Source of the DNA: Chromatiales bacterium
GTDB lineage: Bacteria; Pseudomonadota; Gammaproteobacteria; JACCYU01
Length of the DNA stretch: 5,718 nt
Direction: 5' to 3'
NCBI GenBank assembly: GCA_031177845.1
Contig: JAPSGG010000131.1
Coordinates: forward strand, 1 to 5,718
Positions 1-5,384 of the stretch are shown piece by piece. The position numbers and the translations under genes were made by a program. The notes below the pieces were generated by a model. It saw only the letters and a list, made by a program, of their open reading frames with translations, searched no databases and was not told the origin of the DNA. The first letter of the stretch is position 1. Each line of letters starts with the position of its first letter.

Positions 1-252
1 GTAGTGCACGAATTCATGCACCATCAGGCTGCGCACGAACCCGTCATCCTTATCTCGCAGGCGCGCGTCGAGGTAGACCACGCCCGCGTCGTTATACCAG
101 CCGATGGCTTTGCACTCTTGCCCGCCACAAGCCTCCTCGACAAAGAATGAATGGAGCTTGTATTCAAGCACGGGAAGTTGCGCGGGTTCCGGGTAGCCGG
201 ACAGAGTGACTGCCCAGCTCAATAAAGCGGCGATCGTTGCCGTCAAGTCCAT
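1..252 (-). CDS. N-terminal part of a putative HExxH metallopeptidase-like protein (cut by window edge)
   Basis: This is an open frame of 84 codons that runs off the left edge with no stop. It starts at the ATG at 252-250. A GGAG on the minus strand (262-265) lies 9 nt upstream, a good ribosome-binding distance; a TTG five codons earlier is a weaker alternative. Residues 4-18 are hydrophobic and could be a short signal or anchor segment, although the N-terminus lacks positive charge. A region with two cysteines follows (C42 and C47, in ACGGQEC), then a stretch that looks like beta strands (GVVYLDARL, residues 57-65). The last five visible residues but one are HEFVH (79-83), the HExxH zinc-binding signature of many metallopeptidases. 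The third zinc ligand and the rest of the fold lie outside the window. I do not recognise the family. The gene is divergent from the alpha/beta hydrolase. Reading this as a real gene is fairly secure; the peptidase role is inferred from one motif. Confidence 0.7.
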   Translation of the reverse strand, partial: MDLTATIAALLSWAVTLSGYPEPAQLPVLEYKLHSFFVEEACGGQECKAIGWYNDAGVVYLDARLRDKDDGFVRSLMVHEFVHY

Positions 253-295
253 ACTCCTGTGCTCCAATGAACGCTTTGTAACCTCGCTTCGAAGG

Positions 296-324
296 ATTAG
301 ACACTGTGCAACGTCGGTGTGCAA
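296..324 (-). promoter_or_regulatory. Putative sigma70-type promoter for the HExxH-protein gene
   Basis: On the minus strand, TCTAAT (296-301) matches the -10 consensus at five of six bases. Exactly 17 nt upstream lies TTGCAC (319-324), which matches only the first three bases of the -35 consensus. Transcription would start near 289, leaving a leader of about 37 nt before the ATG at 252. The weak -35 element coincides with one copy of a direct repeat, so an activator or repressor may act here. Confidence 0.4.
305..324. repeat. TGTGCAA direct repeat (possible operator)
   Basis: TGTGCAA occurs at 305-311 and again at 318-324, separated by six bases (CGTCGG), so the repeats start 13 bp apart. 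A looser copy, TGTGCGT, lies at 342-348. The pair spans the spacer and -35 of the minus-strand promoter in the divergent intergenic region. That is where a transcription-factor site would be expected, but the spacing is not a clean helical turn and no regulator is visible. Confidence 0.35.
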
Positions 325-397
325 GGCTGGCCGGCATCGAATGTGCGTAGGCCATGTGGCGCTAGTCTGCACTTTGCTCCCGCACATCGGTTATTCC

Positions 398-427
398 TTG
401 ACATCGCTGACCGCCAACTTGTATGAG
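398..427 (+). promoter_or_regulatory. Putative sigma70-type promoter for the alpha/beta hydrolase
   Basis: TTGACA (398-403) is a perfect -35 hexamer. TATGAG (422-427), after an 18-nt spacer, matches four of six -10 bases. Transcription would begin near 434 and give a leader of about 35 nt. The downstream ribosome-binding site is weak (TAAGAAG at 457-463, 5 nt before the ATG). Confidence 0.4.
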
Positions 428-468
428 CGCTGAAGGTCGCAATGATCATCCACGGGTAAGAAGCTTTC

Positions 469-1440
469 ATGAAGTTCATTAGATATGCCGCGAGCGCATT
501 AGTGATGCTGTCGATGGCGCCGCTATCGACAGGTGCGACGGGCTCGACCCAGGCTTATCCTGCGCCGGGCAAATTGGTCTTCGTGCGCGACCACTACATG
601 CATATCAATTGCATGGGCGAAGGCCATCCCACCGTGGTGATGGACTCCGGGCTGGGGGGTACTTCGCTGGACTGGGCGCTCATACAGCCCGAGGTCGCCA
701 AATATACGCGTGCGTGCACCTATGATCGCTCGGGTTACGGTTGGAGCGATAGCGGCTTCGGACCACGAACAAGCGTCAATTTAATGAGCGAATTGCATAT
801 GCTGCTGCATGCAGCCGGCATACCGGGCCCATATGTCTTGGTGGGTCATTCCTTTGGCGGGTTCAACATCCGGCTATTTGCGAACGCGTACCCGGAGGAA
901 ACCGCCGGCCTGGTGCTGGTGGACGCGTCGCACGAGCAGCAGTTCGAACGCCTCGAGAGAGTGAGTTCCGGACCGAGCTTAGCGCCGCGGGGCCGCTTCG
1001 TGATGTACACGCAGCCCACCGTGCCGGCTGAACTCCCGCAGGAGCTCAAACCGGTCGCGCTGGCGCTGATGTCTACAACGGCTACGTACGTCGCCATCAC
1101 CCGCGAGTTGGCGGCCTTTCGCCAGAGCGCGGCGCAGGTGGCGCACAACGAGTGGCTGCCAGAAGTGCCCACGGTCGTTGTTACGCGTGGCGAACGGGTA
1201 TGGCCAGAAACTGCCGAGGGGGATCTCAAGGAGGCGATCTGGCGGGATATGCAGGAAGACCTCGTGCGCCGCAACGATCGAGCAGTGCATCTGATCGCTC
1301 ACTATAGTGGCCATTACATCCCACTCGAACAGCCTGGCGCAGTCTCCAGTGCGGTCTGCATCGTTGTGGAGACCGCGCGCGCCGGTAATCCCTCTCATGG
1401 TCTGCCGTCCATGTGGCTCAAACAGCGTTGTCGGCCCTGA
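469..1440 (+). CDS. Exported alpha/beta-fold hydrolase
   Basis: This is a 323-aa protein of the alpha/beta hydrolase superfamily, probably an esterase-like or related serine hydrolase acting in the periplasm or outside the cell. The N-terminus (MKFIRY followed by a hydrophobic run to about residue 20) is a Sec signal peptide, probably cleaved between residues 22 and 29. The likely oxyanion region is DSGLGG (59-64). It is followed by the family-typical CTYDRSGYGWSD (83-94). The nucleophile elbow is GHSFGG (126-131), making Ser128 the nucleophile. His282, in SGHYIPLEQP, is the expected catalytic histidine. The acid is less certain: the strand before the histidine ends in TRGERVWPE with glutamates at 242 and 247 but no aspartate, while Asp152 follows an earlier strand (LVLVDASH). 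The substrate cannot be predicted. The gene stands alone behind its own promoter; 152 bp separate it from the preferred start of the next gene, and I see no clear terminator there. Confidence 0.9.
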   Translation: MKFIRYAASALVMLSMAPLSTGATGSTQAYPAPGKLVFVRDHYMHINCMGEGHPTVVMDSGLGGTSLDWALIQPEVAKYTRACTYDRSGYGWSDSGFGPRTSVNLMSELHMLLHAAGIPGPYVLVGHSFGGFNIRLFANAYPEETAGLVLVDASHEQQFERLERVSSGPSLAPRGRFVMYTQPTVPAELPQELKPVALALMSTTATYVAITRELAAFRQSAAQVAHNEWLPEVPTVVVTRGERVWPETAEGDLKEAIWRDMQEDLVRRNDRAVHLIAHYSGHYIPLEQPGAVSSAVCIVVETARAGNPSHGLPSMWLKQRCRP

Positions 1441-1592
1441 AAAGATGGTGTAAAAGGCCATACGTGGTCTATCTCCAGTCGCCCAACAGCTCGGCCTACG
1501 TGCCGTTGCTCAAGCATGTGCATGTTTGAAGAACGATGCGGCGCTTGCGTGCTCTGCTTCCAGCAGCACTCGCAAGCCCAGGGTGCGCCCCC
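1441..1592. other. Spacer between the hydrolase and DUF302 genes
   Basis: I see no convincing gene, promoter or intrinsic terminator here. The region may contain the true start of the DUF302 gene if its earlier in-frame ATG at 1536 is used. That ATG has only a poorly placed GAAGAA 2 nt before it. Without a visible promoter, the DUF302-TraB pair may depend on read-through from the hydrolase gene or on a non-sigma70 promoter. Confidence 0.4.
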
Positions 1593-2141
1593 ATGTACCG
1601 TCGTTCGGTGCGTTCGCACCTAACCTCTGCGACGCGGCGCTCGCTGGTTTTTGGCAGCGTGCTAGTGCGCGGCCACTGGGGGCTCGTGCACTTTTCGATC
1701 GTCGGTGCGCTTTGTGTGTTCACATGGTTGCCGACGGGCGCGCATGCCGGTACGGAGATCATTCAGCGCGAAGTCCGTGACAAGACCTTTGCAGATGTCC
1801 TTTTCGATCTGGAATTCGCGATCACACAACGCAACTTTCGGATCACCGCCCGCAACGATATCGGCCGGGGTATCCGCAAGCGGGGAGTCGAGGATTTCCC
1901 GCAGGCCATGGTCATCCACTTCTGCAATTTGACCGATGCCCAGGAGGCGCTGGAGCTCGACCCAGTTTTCATCACGCATATGCCTTGCCGCATCGCCGTG
2001 TACGATCACGGCGACCGGATCAGTGTCAGCACCACCCGCTTGCCCGAAGACTTCCATGATCCACGCGTCAACGCGTTCTCACGCAGGATCAATGAGAAGC
2101 TGCGCGAGATCTTGGACTTTGCGGTCGAACCAGTGCCGTGA
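1593..2141 (+). CDS. Exported DUF302-domain protein
   Basis: This 182-aa protein ends in a DUF302 domain, a small alpha/beta domain of unknown biochemical role common in bacteria. A hydrophobic segment (about residues 29-48) ending in GAHA, with probable cleavage after Ala52, indicates export. The domain runs from about residue 54 to the end. It shows the family's VIHFCNL segment (107-113), the DP followed by MPCRIAVYDHGDRISV (130-145), and a C-terminal helix (about 159-174). I chose the ATG at 1593 because AGGG (1580-1583) sits 9 nt upstream. An in-frame ATG at 1536 would give 201 aa with an implausibly long, basic leader, while GTG codons at 1665 or 1686 would give a more classical signal peptide. 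The start is therefore uncertain, but the reading frame is not. The stop overlaps the start of the TraB/GumN gene by four bases (GTGA), so the two are almost certainly co-translated. Confidence 0.82.
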   Translation: MYRRSVRSHLTSATRRSLVFGSVLVRGHWGLVHFSIVGALCVFTWLPTGAHAGTEIIQREVRDKTFADVLFDLEFAITQRNFRITARNDIGRGIRKRGVEDFPQAMVIHFCNLTDAQEALELDPVFITHMPCRIAVYDHGDRISVSTTRLPEDFHDPRVNAFSRRINEKLREILDFAVEPVP

Positions 2142-3079
2142 ATTTACGCCGAAAGATGATCGCGCGCGCTGCGGGGTTGCTGTGCAGCCTGCTGCCGCTG
2201 GGCGTTATGGCCCAATCGGACGTCTGCCCGCCGCAGCAAGCGCTCAAAGAGAGCGCAGTTGATGATTCGAACGCGTCTGGACCTTACGCCAAGGGCATGC
2301 TCTGGAAGATCGAGCGTCCCGGCGCCTCTGCAAGCTATTTATTCGGCACCATGCATCTGTCCAATCGGCAGATCACGCGGCTACCCCCGGCCGTGGCGCT
2401 CGCCTTGGCGAAGGCTGATCGCTTTGTTACCGAGACCGTGCTCGATCAACAGGCCATGGCGTATTACCAGCAAAGCATGTTCTCGGTAAGCGCTCCGAAT
2501 CTGGAGTCGCTATTCGGGCAACCATTTCGATCGCGGCTTCTGGATCTACTGTCGCAGTATGGATTCGACCGGGAAACCGCGCTAAAGCTTAAGCCGTGGG
2601 CGACATTTACGGTGCTTGCCAGACCCAAACCCACGGGCGGTCCAACACTCGATCAACTGCTGGTGGCTATGGCGAGGATGCAAGGGAAACCGATTCATGC
2701 GTTGCAGGCCATCGACGAACTGGTCGCGGCTCTGGAAGGCCTCCCCCTAGAACACCAGCGGGAGATCGTCATCGATACCGCATGCAATCGCGAACTCATC
2801 GAAAGGCAGGCGCAGGAATTGACCGCGCATTATCTCGACCAGGACTTGGCCGGCATGGTCGCCGTAAGCAGCCGCTTCGAGCCGCGCAACGCGGCGATCG
2901 CCGAGACCTTCACGGAAACCATTTTGGACGAACGCAACGAAGTGATGCTCAAACGGCTAGAACCGCATCTTAAGCAAGGCAATGTCTTCGTCGCGGTCGG
3001 CGCGCTGCACCTGGCCGGCGAGGAAGGTTTGCTGCGGGGATTGGCGGCGCGCGGCTACCAAGTCACCGCCGTCTATTGA
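2138..3079 (+). CDS. TraB/GumN family protein (TIKI-like GxxH putative metalloprotease), exported
   Basis: This is a 313-aa protein of the TraB/GumN (PF01963-type) family. Animal TIKI proteins of this superfamily are metalloproteases that use paired GxxH motifs and a conserved glutamate; bacterial members are mostly uncharacterised. The sequence has LFGTMH (68-73, first GxxH), a conserved glutamate in VTET (Glu99), DERN (264-267, with the conserved Arg-Asn), and VAVGALHLAGEEGL (285-298, second GxxH with His291). The C-terminal GYQV strand is also typical. The basic N-terminus NLRRK plus a hydrophobic run to VMA (residue 25) is a signal peptide, so the protein should be periplasmic. Its length is normal for the family. 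The start is the GTG at 2138 within GTGA, overlapping the DUF302 stop; an ATG six codons later (2156) is an alternative. Neither has a strong Shine-Dalgarno, which fits translational coupling. The gene's end overlaps the convergent DUF3280-type gene by 7 bp. Confidence 0.9.
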   Translation: MNLRRKMIARAAGLLCSLLPLGVMAQSDVCPPQQALKESAVDDSNASGPYAKGMLWKIERPGASASYLFGTMHLSNRQITRLPPAVALALAKADRFVTETVLDQQAMAYYQQSMFSVSAPNLESLFGQPFRSRLLDLLSQYGFDRETALKLKPWATFTVLARPKPTGGPTLDQLLVAMARMQGKPIHALQAIDELVAALEGLPLEHQREIVIDTACNRELIERQAQELTAHYLDQDLAGMVAVSSRFEPRNAAIAETFTETILDERNEVMLKRLEPHLKQGNVFVAVGALHLAGEEGLLRGLAARGYQVTAVY

Positions 3080-3666
3080 TTGTTCGCCTGCTTCTGCAGT
3101 TCCGCATACTCTGGGAGCAATTCTCGCTCCAATATATAGACGGCGGCGCGTGACCAAGCCTCATCGGTATTGCCACGCATGTCCACCGAAGAACCCACGA
3201 TGTCCTCCCCGCCTGGCACCTTGCGCAGGACCAGATTCAGATTGAGGATCAGATTGCTGACCTTCTGCACCCAGCCGACGAGCACGTAATCGGTATTCAG
3301 CGTCTTACCGATCTGCATTTCACAGGTATTACAGTGGTGGAGACGTAGGTGATGCTCCCGTAACTGCTCGCTGATGCGCTCGGCAGCCTCGTTGCCGATC
3401 ACCTCGAACAGCTTCGACTCATCAAGTCGGCGACGTATTAGCGCCTCAGTTTTCTCCAGACGCGCCACATCGGCCGGATCCGAGCCCATCAGATCCGCCT
3501 GCAAGCTGGTATCGATCAGATCAAAGTCGACGACTGCGACCGTCGCCTCACCGCCTTGTCCCACAAGGGGCACGGTCAACAATGCGCACAGCAGCAGCGC
3601 GCGACCCCGGCCGCCTCTTTCCCTAATGAATGATCGAGCGGCACATGACCCGAAGCGGCCGCCCAT
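3073..3666 (-). CDS. DUF3280/DUF2380-type periplasmic protein, quinoprotein-operon accessory
   Basis: This 197-aa protein resembles the DUF3280/DUF2380 group of predicted periplasmic proteins, which I know as frequent neighbours of PQQ-dehydrogenase accessory genes. Its function is unknown. A long basic N-terminus and hydrophobic stretch (22-36) form a signal peptide, probably cleaved around residue 38-41. The mature protein begins with a VAVVDFDLIDTSL strand (43-55), has a CNTC pair (112-115), then the most conserved block: VLVGWVQKVSNLILNLNL (128-145) followed by SVDMRGNTDEAW (160-171). This layout resembles proteins that bind or assemble at the envelope, but no catalytic site is evident. 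The start ATG overlaps the preceding gene's stop by one base (TGATG) and has no good Shine-Dalgarno, pointing to termination-reinitiation. It is the last gene of the minus-strand operon visible here. The family call is from remembered sequence character, not a search. Confidence 0.82.
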   Translation of the reverse strand: MGGRFGSCAARSFIRERGGRGRALLLCALLTVPLVGQGGEATVAVVDFDLIDTSLQADLMGSDPADVARLEKTEALIRRRLDESKLFEVIGNEAAERISEQLREHHLRLHHCNTCEMQIGKTLNTDYVLVGWVQKVSNLILNLNLVLRKVPGGEDIVGSSVDMRGNTDEAWSRAAVYILERELLPEYAELQKQANNQ

Positions 3667-4412
3667 CAGTTTGCTGCCTGACCGCCGGTCAGAGACTCGA
3701 CCGATTTGAGCGTTAGAGTCTCCTCGATCAATGGCCCGGAGCCACGTCCGGAGGATTCCTTGACCGGCACCATGCTTCGCAACTCGTAGACCTCTCCGGG
3801 CACCGCTTTCGACAGCGTAAATATGTAAGCCTTGTCGGCGTACGGTGCGATTTGGGCGCGGTGCGGGTCATCCTCATAGGGTGTGATCTTGATCTCGGTT
3901 CCGTCGACCATACGGCCGTCATATTTGAACTTGACCGGCTTCACCTCTGCGTCGTTCTCCAACGCCAGCTTGATGACCTTCTGAAAGTAAAGCCACGATC
4001 CACCCGTGCGCCGGTCCATCTCGTTGACGTCGCGCTGTAGGAACAAGGTGATGATGGGATTGCCCTCCGCATTAGAAACCGGCGCCACATACTGATTGCG
4101 CACACCGGTGAAATACTTGAATTTGATATTTTTCTTGTCTTGTTCTCCTCCCGCCGACAGGATCATACCGATCGTATCCTTGTACTCATCTTCCAGCGTG
4201 CCGCGCTGTTCGAAAACGTAATGTAGAACCGAAGGGGCCGAGATACCATCGAGATGATTGGTGAGAAACAGCAGAGTGTTCGCTTTGGAAAATTCGTCGT
4301 CCTTCTCGGTTTGCGCGGATGACACAAGCGGAGCGAAGGTTAGCACGAGCGCGGGGACCAGCGCTAGCACGCGTGATCGTCCGCATTCAAGCCGGCGCCT
4401 ACTAATCGTCAT
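3666..4412 (-). CDS. Periplasmic protein of unknown family within a quinoprotein accessory operon
   Basis: This 248-aa protein does not belong to a family I can name. A basic start (MTISRRRL) and a hydrophobic segment (14-32) ending in SSA give a clear signal peptide, with cleavage before Gln34. The mature part has no cysteines and no transmembrane segments, and is rich in short beta-like strands with charged loops. Candidate conserved patches are LFLTNHL (48-54), LHYVFEQRG (63-71), ITLFLQRDVNEMDRRTGGSW (121-140), ITPYEDDPHR (176-185) and a C-terminal YIFTLSKAVPGEVYEL (196-211). I chose the ATG at 4412 because AGGA on the minus strand lies 5 nt before it and it removes a long non-signal leader. 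The ATG at 4415 is almost equivalent, and the longest frame would begin at 4448. It overlaps the binding-protein gene upstream by 11 nt and the DUF3280-type gene downstream by 1 nt, so it is surely co-expressed with them. Its role in the quinoprotein system is inferred from position only. Confidence 0.8.
   Translation of the reverse strand: MTISRRRLECGRSRVLALVPALVLTFAPLVSSAQTEKDDEFSKANTLLFLTNHLDGISAPSVLHYVFEQRGTLEDEYKDTIGMILSAGGEQDKKNIKFKYFTGVRNQYVAPVSNAEGNPIITLFLQRDVNEMDRRTGGSWLYFQKVIKLALENDAEVKPVKFKYDGRMVDGTEIKITPYEDDPHRAQIAPYADKAYIFTLSKAVPGEVYELRSMVPVKESSGRGSGPLIEETLTLKSVESLTGGQAAN
3678..3692. repeat. Small perfect inverted repeat before the DUF3280-type start
   Basis: CTGACC (3678-3683) and GGTCAG (3687-3692) are perfect inverted arms around a 3-nt loop. 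They lie in the last codons of the unknown-protein gene and end 11 nt upstream of the DUF3280-type ATG. The hairpin could cover the initiation region, so that ribosomes finishing the upstream gene must open it. It is short and may be chance. Confidence 0.25.
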
Positions 4413-5301
4413 CATCTTCCTGAACGAGATCCTCTTTGGGAATCTCAACCAGCGGGACGTTGTAATCCCTTAGAATGTTGTGGATCCCCTCTCTGTTCTC
4501 GGCGATCAATCGCTCGATCGTCTGCATCCACTCATCTTCACCATAGCGCATCCCCATCGAGATGCCATAGTCCATCTTGATTCGAGCATCCGACTCCAGG
4601 GGCAGGACCTCCAGATTAGCATCCTCATACTGCTGCGCGTAGTAACCCGCGATCGGCCCCCAGACGATGGCTGCGTCGATCTTGCCGTCGACCACGTCTT
4701 TGACGATTCTCGCCGGTGTTACCTCACGGCTGCCGCTCTGACCTCGATAGGGCTCCATCTGCGGCAATAAGCCGTACTCCTGCAGCCAGGCTGCGCCTGG
4801 CCCTACGTCGAACGCCCCTATTCGCAGCGCACTGTTATCTCTAGCTTTGTCTACCAGCTCCTGCGCGGAATCAAGATCGCCGAGGTCTCCTCCCTTCGGA
4901 TATACCAACACATAAGTCGATGCGTAATATGGCTTTGTTGTGGTACCCACGTCCAGGCTGGTGGTACCTATAACTATGTCGCAGTTGTAGCGTTTCTCCT
5001 TTTCATTCCAGCCCTTGAGGGTGAGGCGGTCGAAGCCCATCTGCTGCGGCTGCCAGTAATATTCCACCGGTAGGCCGAGATCTTTGGCCATCAAGGCAGC
5101 AATCTCGTTTTCATACCCCTCCTTGGCTTGGTTGGAAAACGGCAGGTTGTTGGGATCGGCGCACACGCGAAACGCGTCGCGTTCGCCCTCTTCGGCTGCA
5201 TTCGCGCGGGGCGCGATAGACGTAACGGTTGCGAAAGCCAGAGCAGCCGCTATGGCAATTCGAGCCGCGCCACAATCGATGCAGGATCTAATGCTCGACA
5301 T
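4402..5301 (-). CDS. Quinoprotein dehydrogenase-associated periplasmic substrate-binding-like protein (XoxJ/MxaJ-like)
   Basis: This 299-aa protein has the fold of an ABC-transporter solute-binding protein (bacterial family 3 type) and belongs to the subgroup linked to PQQ dehydrogenases (TIGR03871-like; XoxJ/MxaJ). In methylotrophs these proteins sit beside the dehydrogenase and its cytochrome. They are thought to assist maturation or activation of the enzyme rather than import a solute. Visible features are a signal peptide (hydrophobic 13-29, cleavage after ANA35), the subgroup opening CADPNNLPFSN (47-57) and EGYENEIA (61-68), a second cysteine in NCDIVIG (106-112) that could pair with Cys47, TKPYYASTYVLVYP (122-135), and DGKIDAAIVWGPIAGYY (205-221). 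No permease or ATPase gene is nearby. I chose the ATG at 5301, with AAGGA (5313-5317) 11 nt upstream; a TTG at 5328 would add nine residues without a ribosome-binding site. The C-terminus is acidic (EDDDD) and overlaps the next gene's start. Confidence 0.92.
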   Translation of the reverse strand: MSSIRSCIDCGAARIAIAAALAFATVTSIAPRANAAEEGERDAFRVCADPNNLPFSNQAKEGYENEIAALMAKDLGLPVEYYWQPQQMGFDRLTLKGWNEKEKRYNCDIVIGTTSLDVGTTTKPYYASTYVLVYPKGGDLGDLDSAQELVDKARDNSALRIGAFDVGPGAAWLQEYGLLPQMEPYRGQSGSREVTPARIVKDVVDGKIDAAIVWGPIAGYYAQQYEDANLEVLPLESDARIKMDYGISMGMRYGEDEWMQTIERLIAENREGIHNILRDYNVPLVEIPKEDLVQEDDDD

Positions 5302-5326
5302 ATCCAACAGAGTCCTTACCAATGAC

Positions 5327-5361
5327 AAAAACTATTGGCGCCCGCGCCGGCGGGCGCCGAT
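5327..5361 (-). terminator. GC-rich hairpin plus T-tract between cytochrome and binding-protein genes (attenuator-like)
   Basis: GGCGCCCGC (5337-5345) and GCGGGCGCC (5350-5358) are perfect 9-bp inverted arms around the loop GCCG. On the minus strand the stem can extend by two A-T pairs past one mismatch, and TTTTT follows (complement of 5327-5331). This has the shape of an intrinsic terminator inside the 83-bp gap after the cytochrome c stop. Because the downstream genes have no visible promoter of their own, it probably acts as a partial terminator or mRNA-processing and stability stem, favouring the cytochrome (and upstream dehydrogenase) message over the accessory genes. Confidence 0.55.
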
Positions 5362-5384
5362 CTTCATGACGTCTTATACTTGCC

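Noticed and set aside
206..433. Plus-strand frame of 75 aa in the divergent intergenic region
   Set aside because: It overlaps the HExxH-protein start and both predicted promoters, and has no ribosome-binding site or family resemblance.
846..1461. Long minus-strand frames opposite the alpha/beta hydrolase
   Set aside because: They lie opposite a clear hydrolase gene, are rich in Arg, Ser and Cys as expected of high-GC antisense frames, and show no domain.
1581..1700. Twin-arginine signal in the DUF302 protein (ATRRSLVFG)
   Set aside because: The following segment is interrupted by Arg and His before the hydrophobic core, unlike a Tat signal; a later start with a Sec signal is more likely.
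2596..2973. Plus-strand frame of 125 aa inside the TraB/GumN gene
   Set aside because: It is an out-of-frame shadow of a gene with both GxxH motifs, with an Arg/Gly-rich composition.
3666..4412. SoxYZ-like carrier protein, a frequent member of quinoprotein accessory loci
   Set aside because: The mature protein contains no cysteine, so it lacks the SoxY carrier site, and no SoxZ-like segment is evident.
4402..5301. Solute-binding subunit of a true ABC importer
   Set aside because: No permease or ATPase gene is nearby, and the CADPNNLPFS opening and the cytochrome neighbour fit the quinoprotein-associated subgroup instead.
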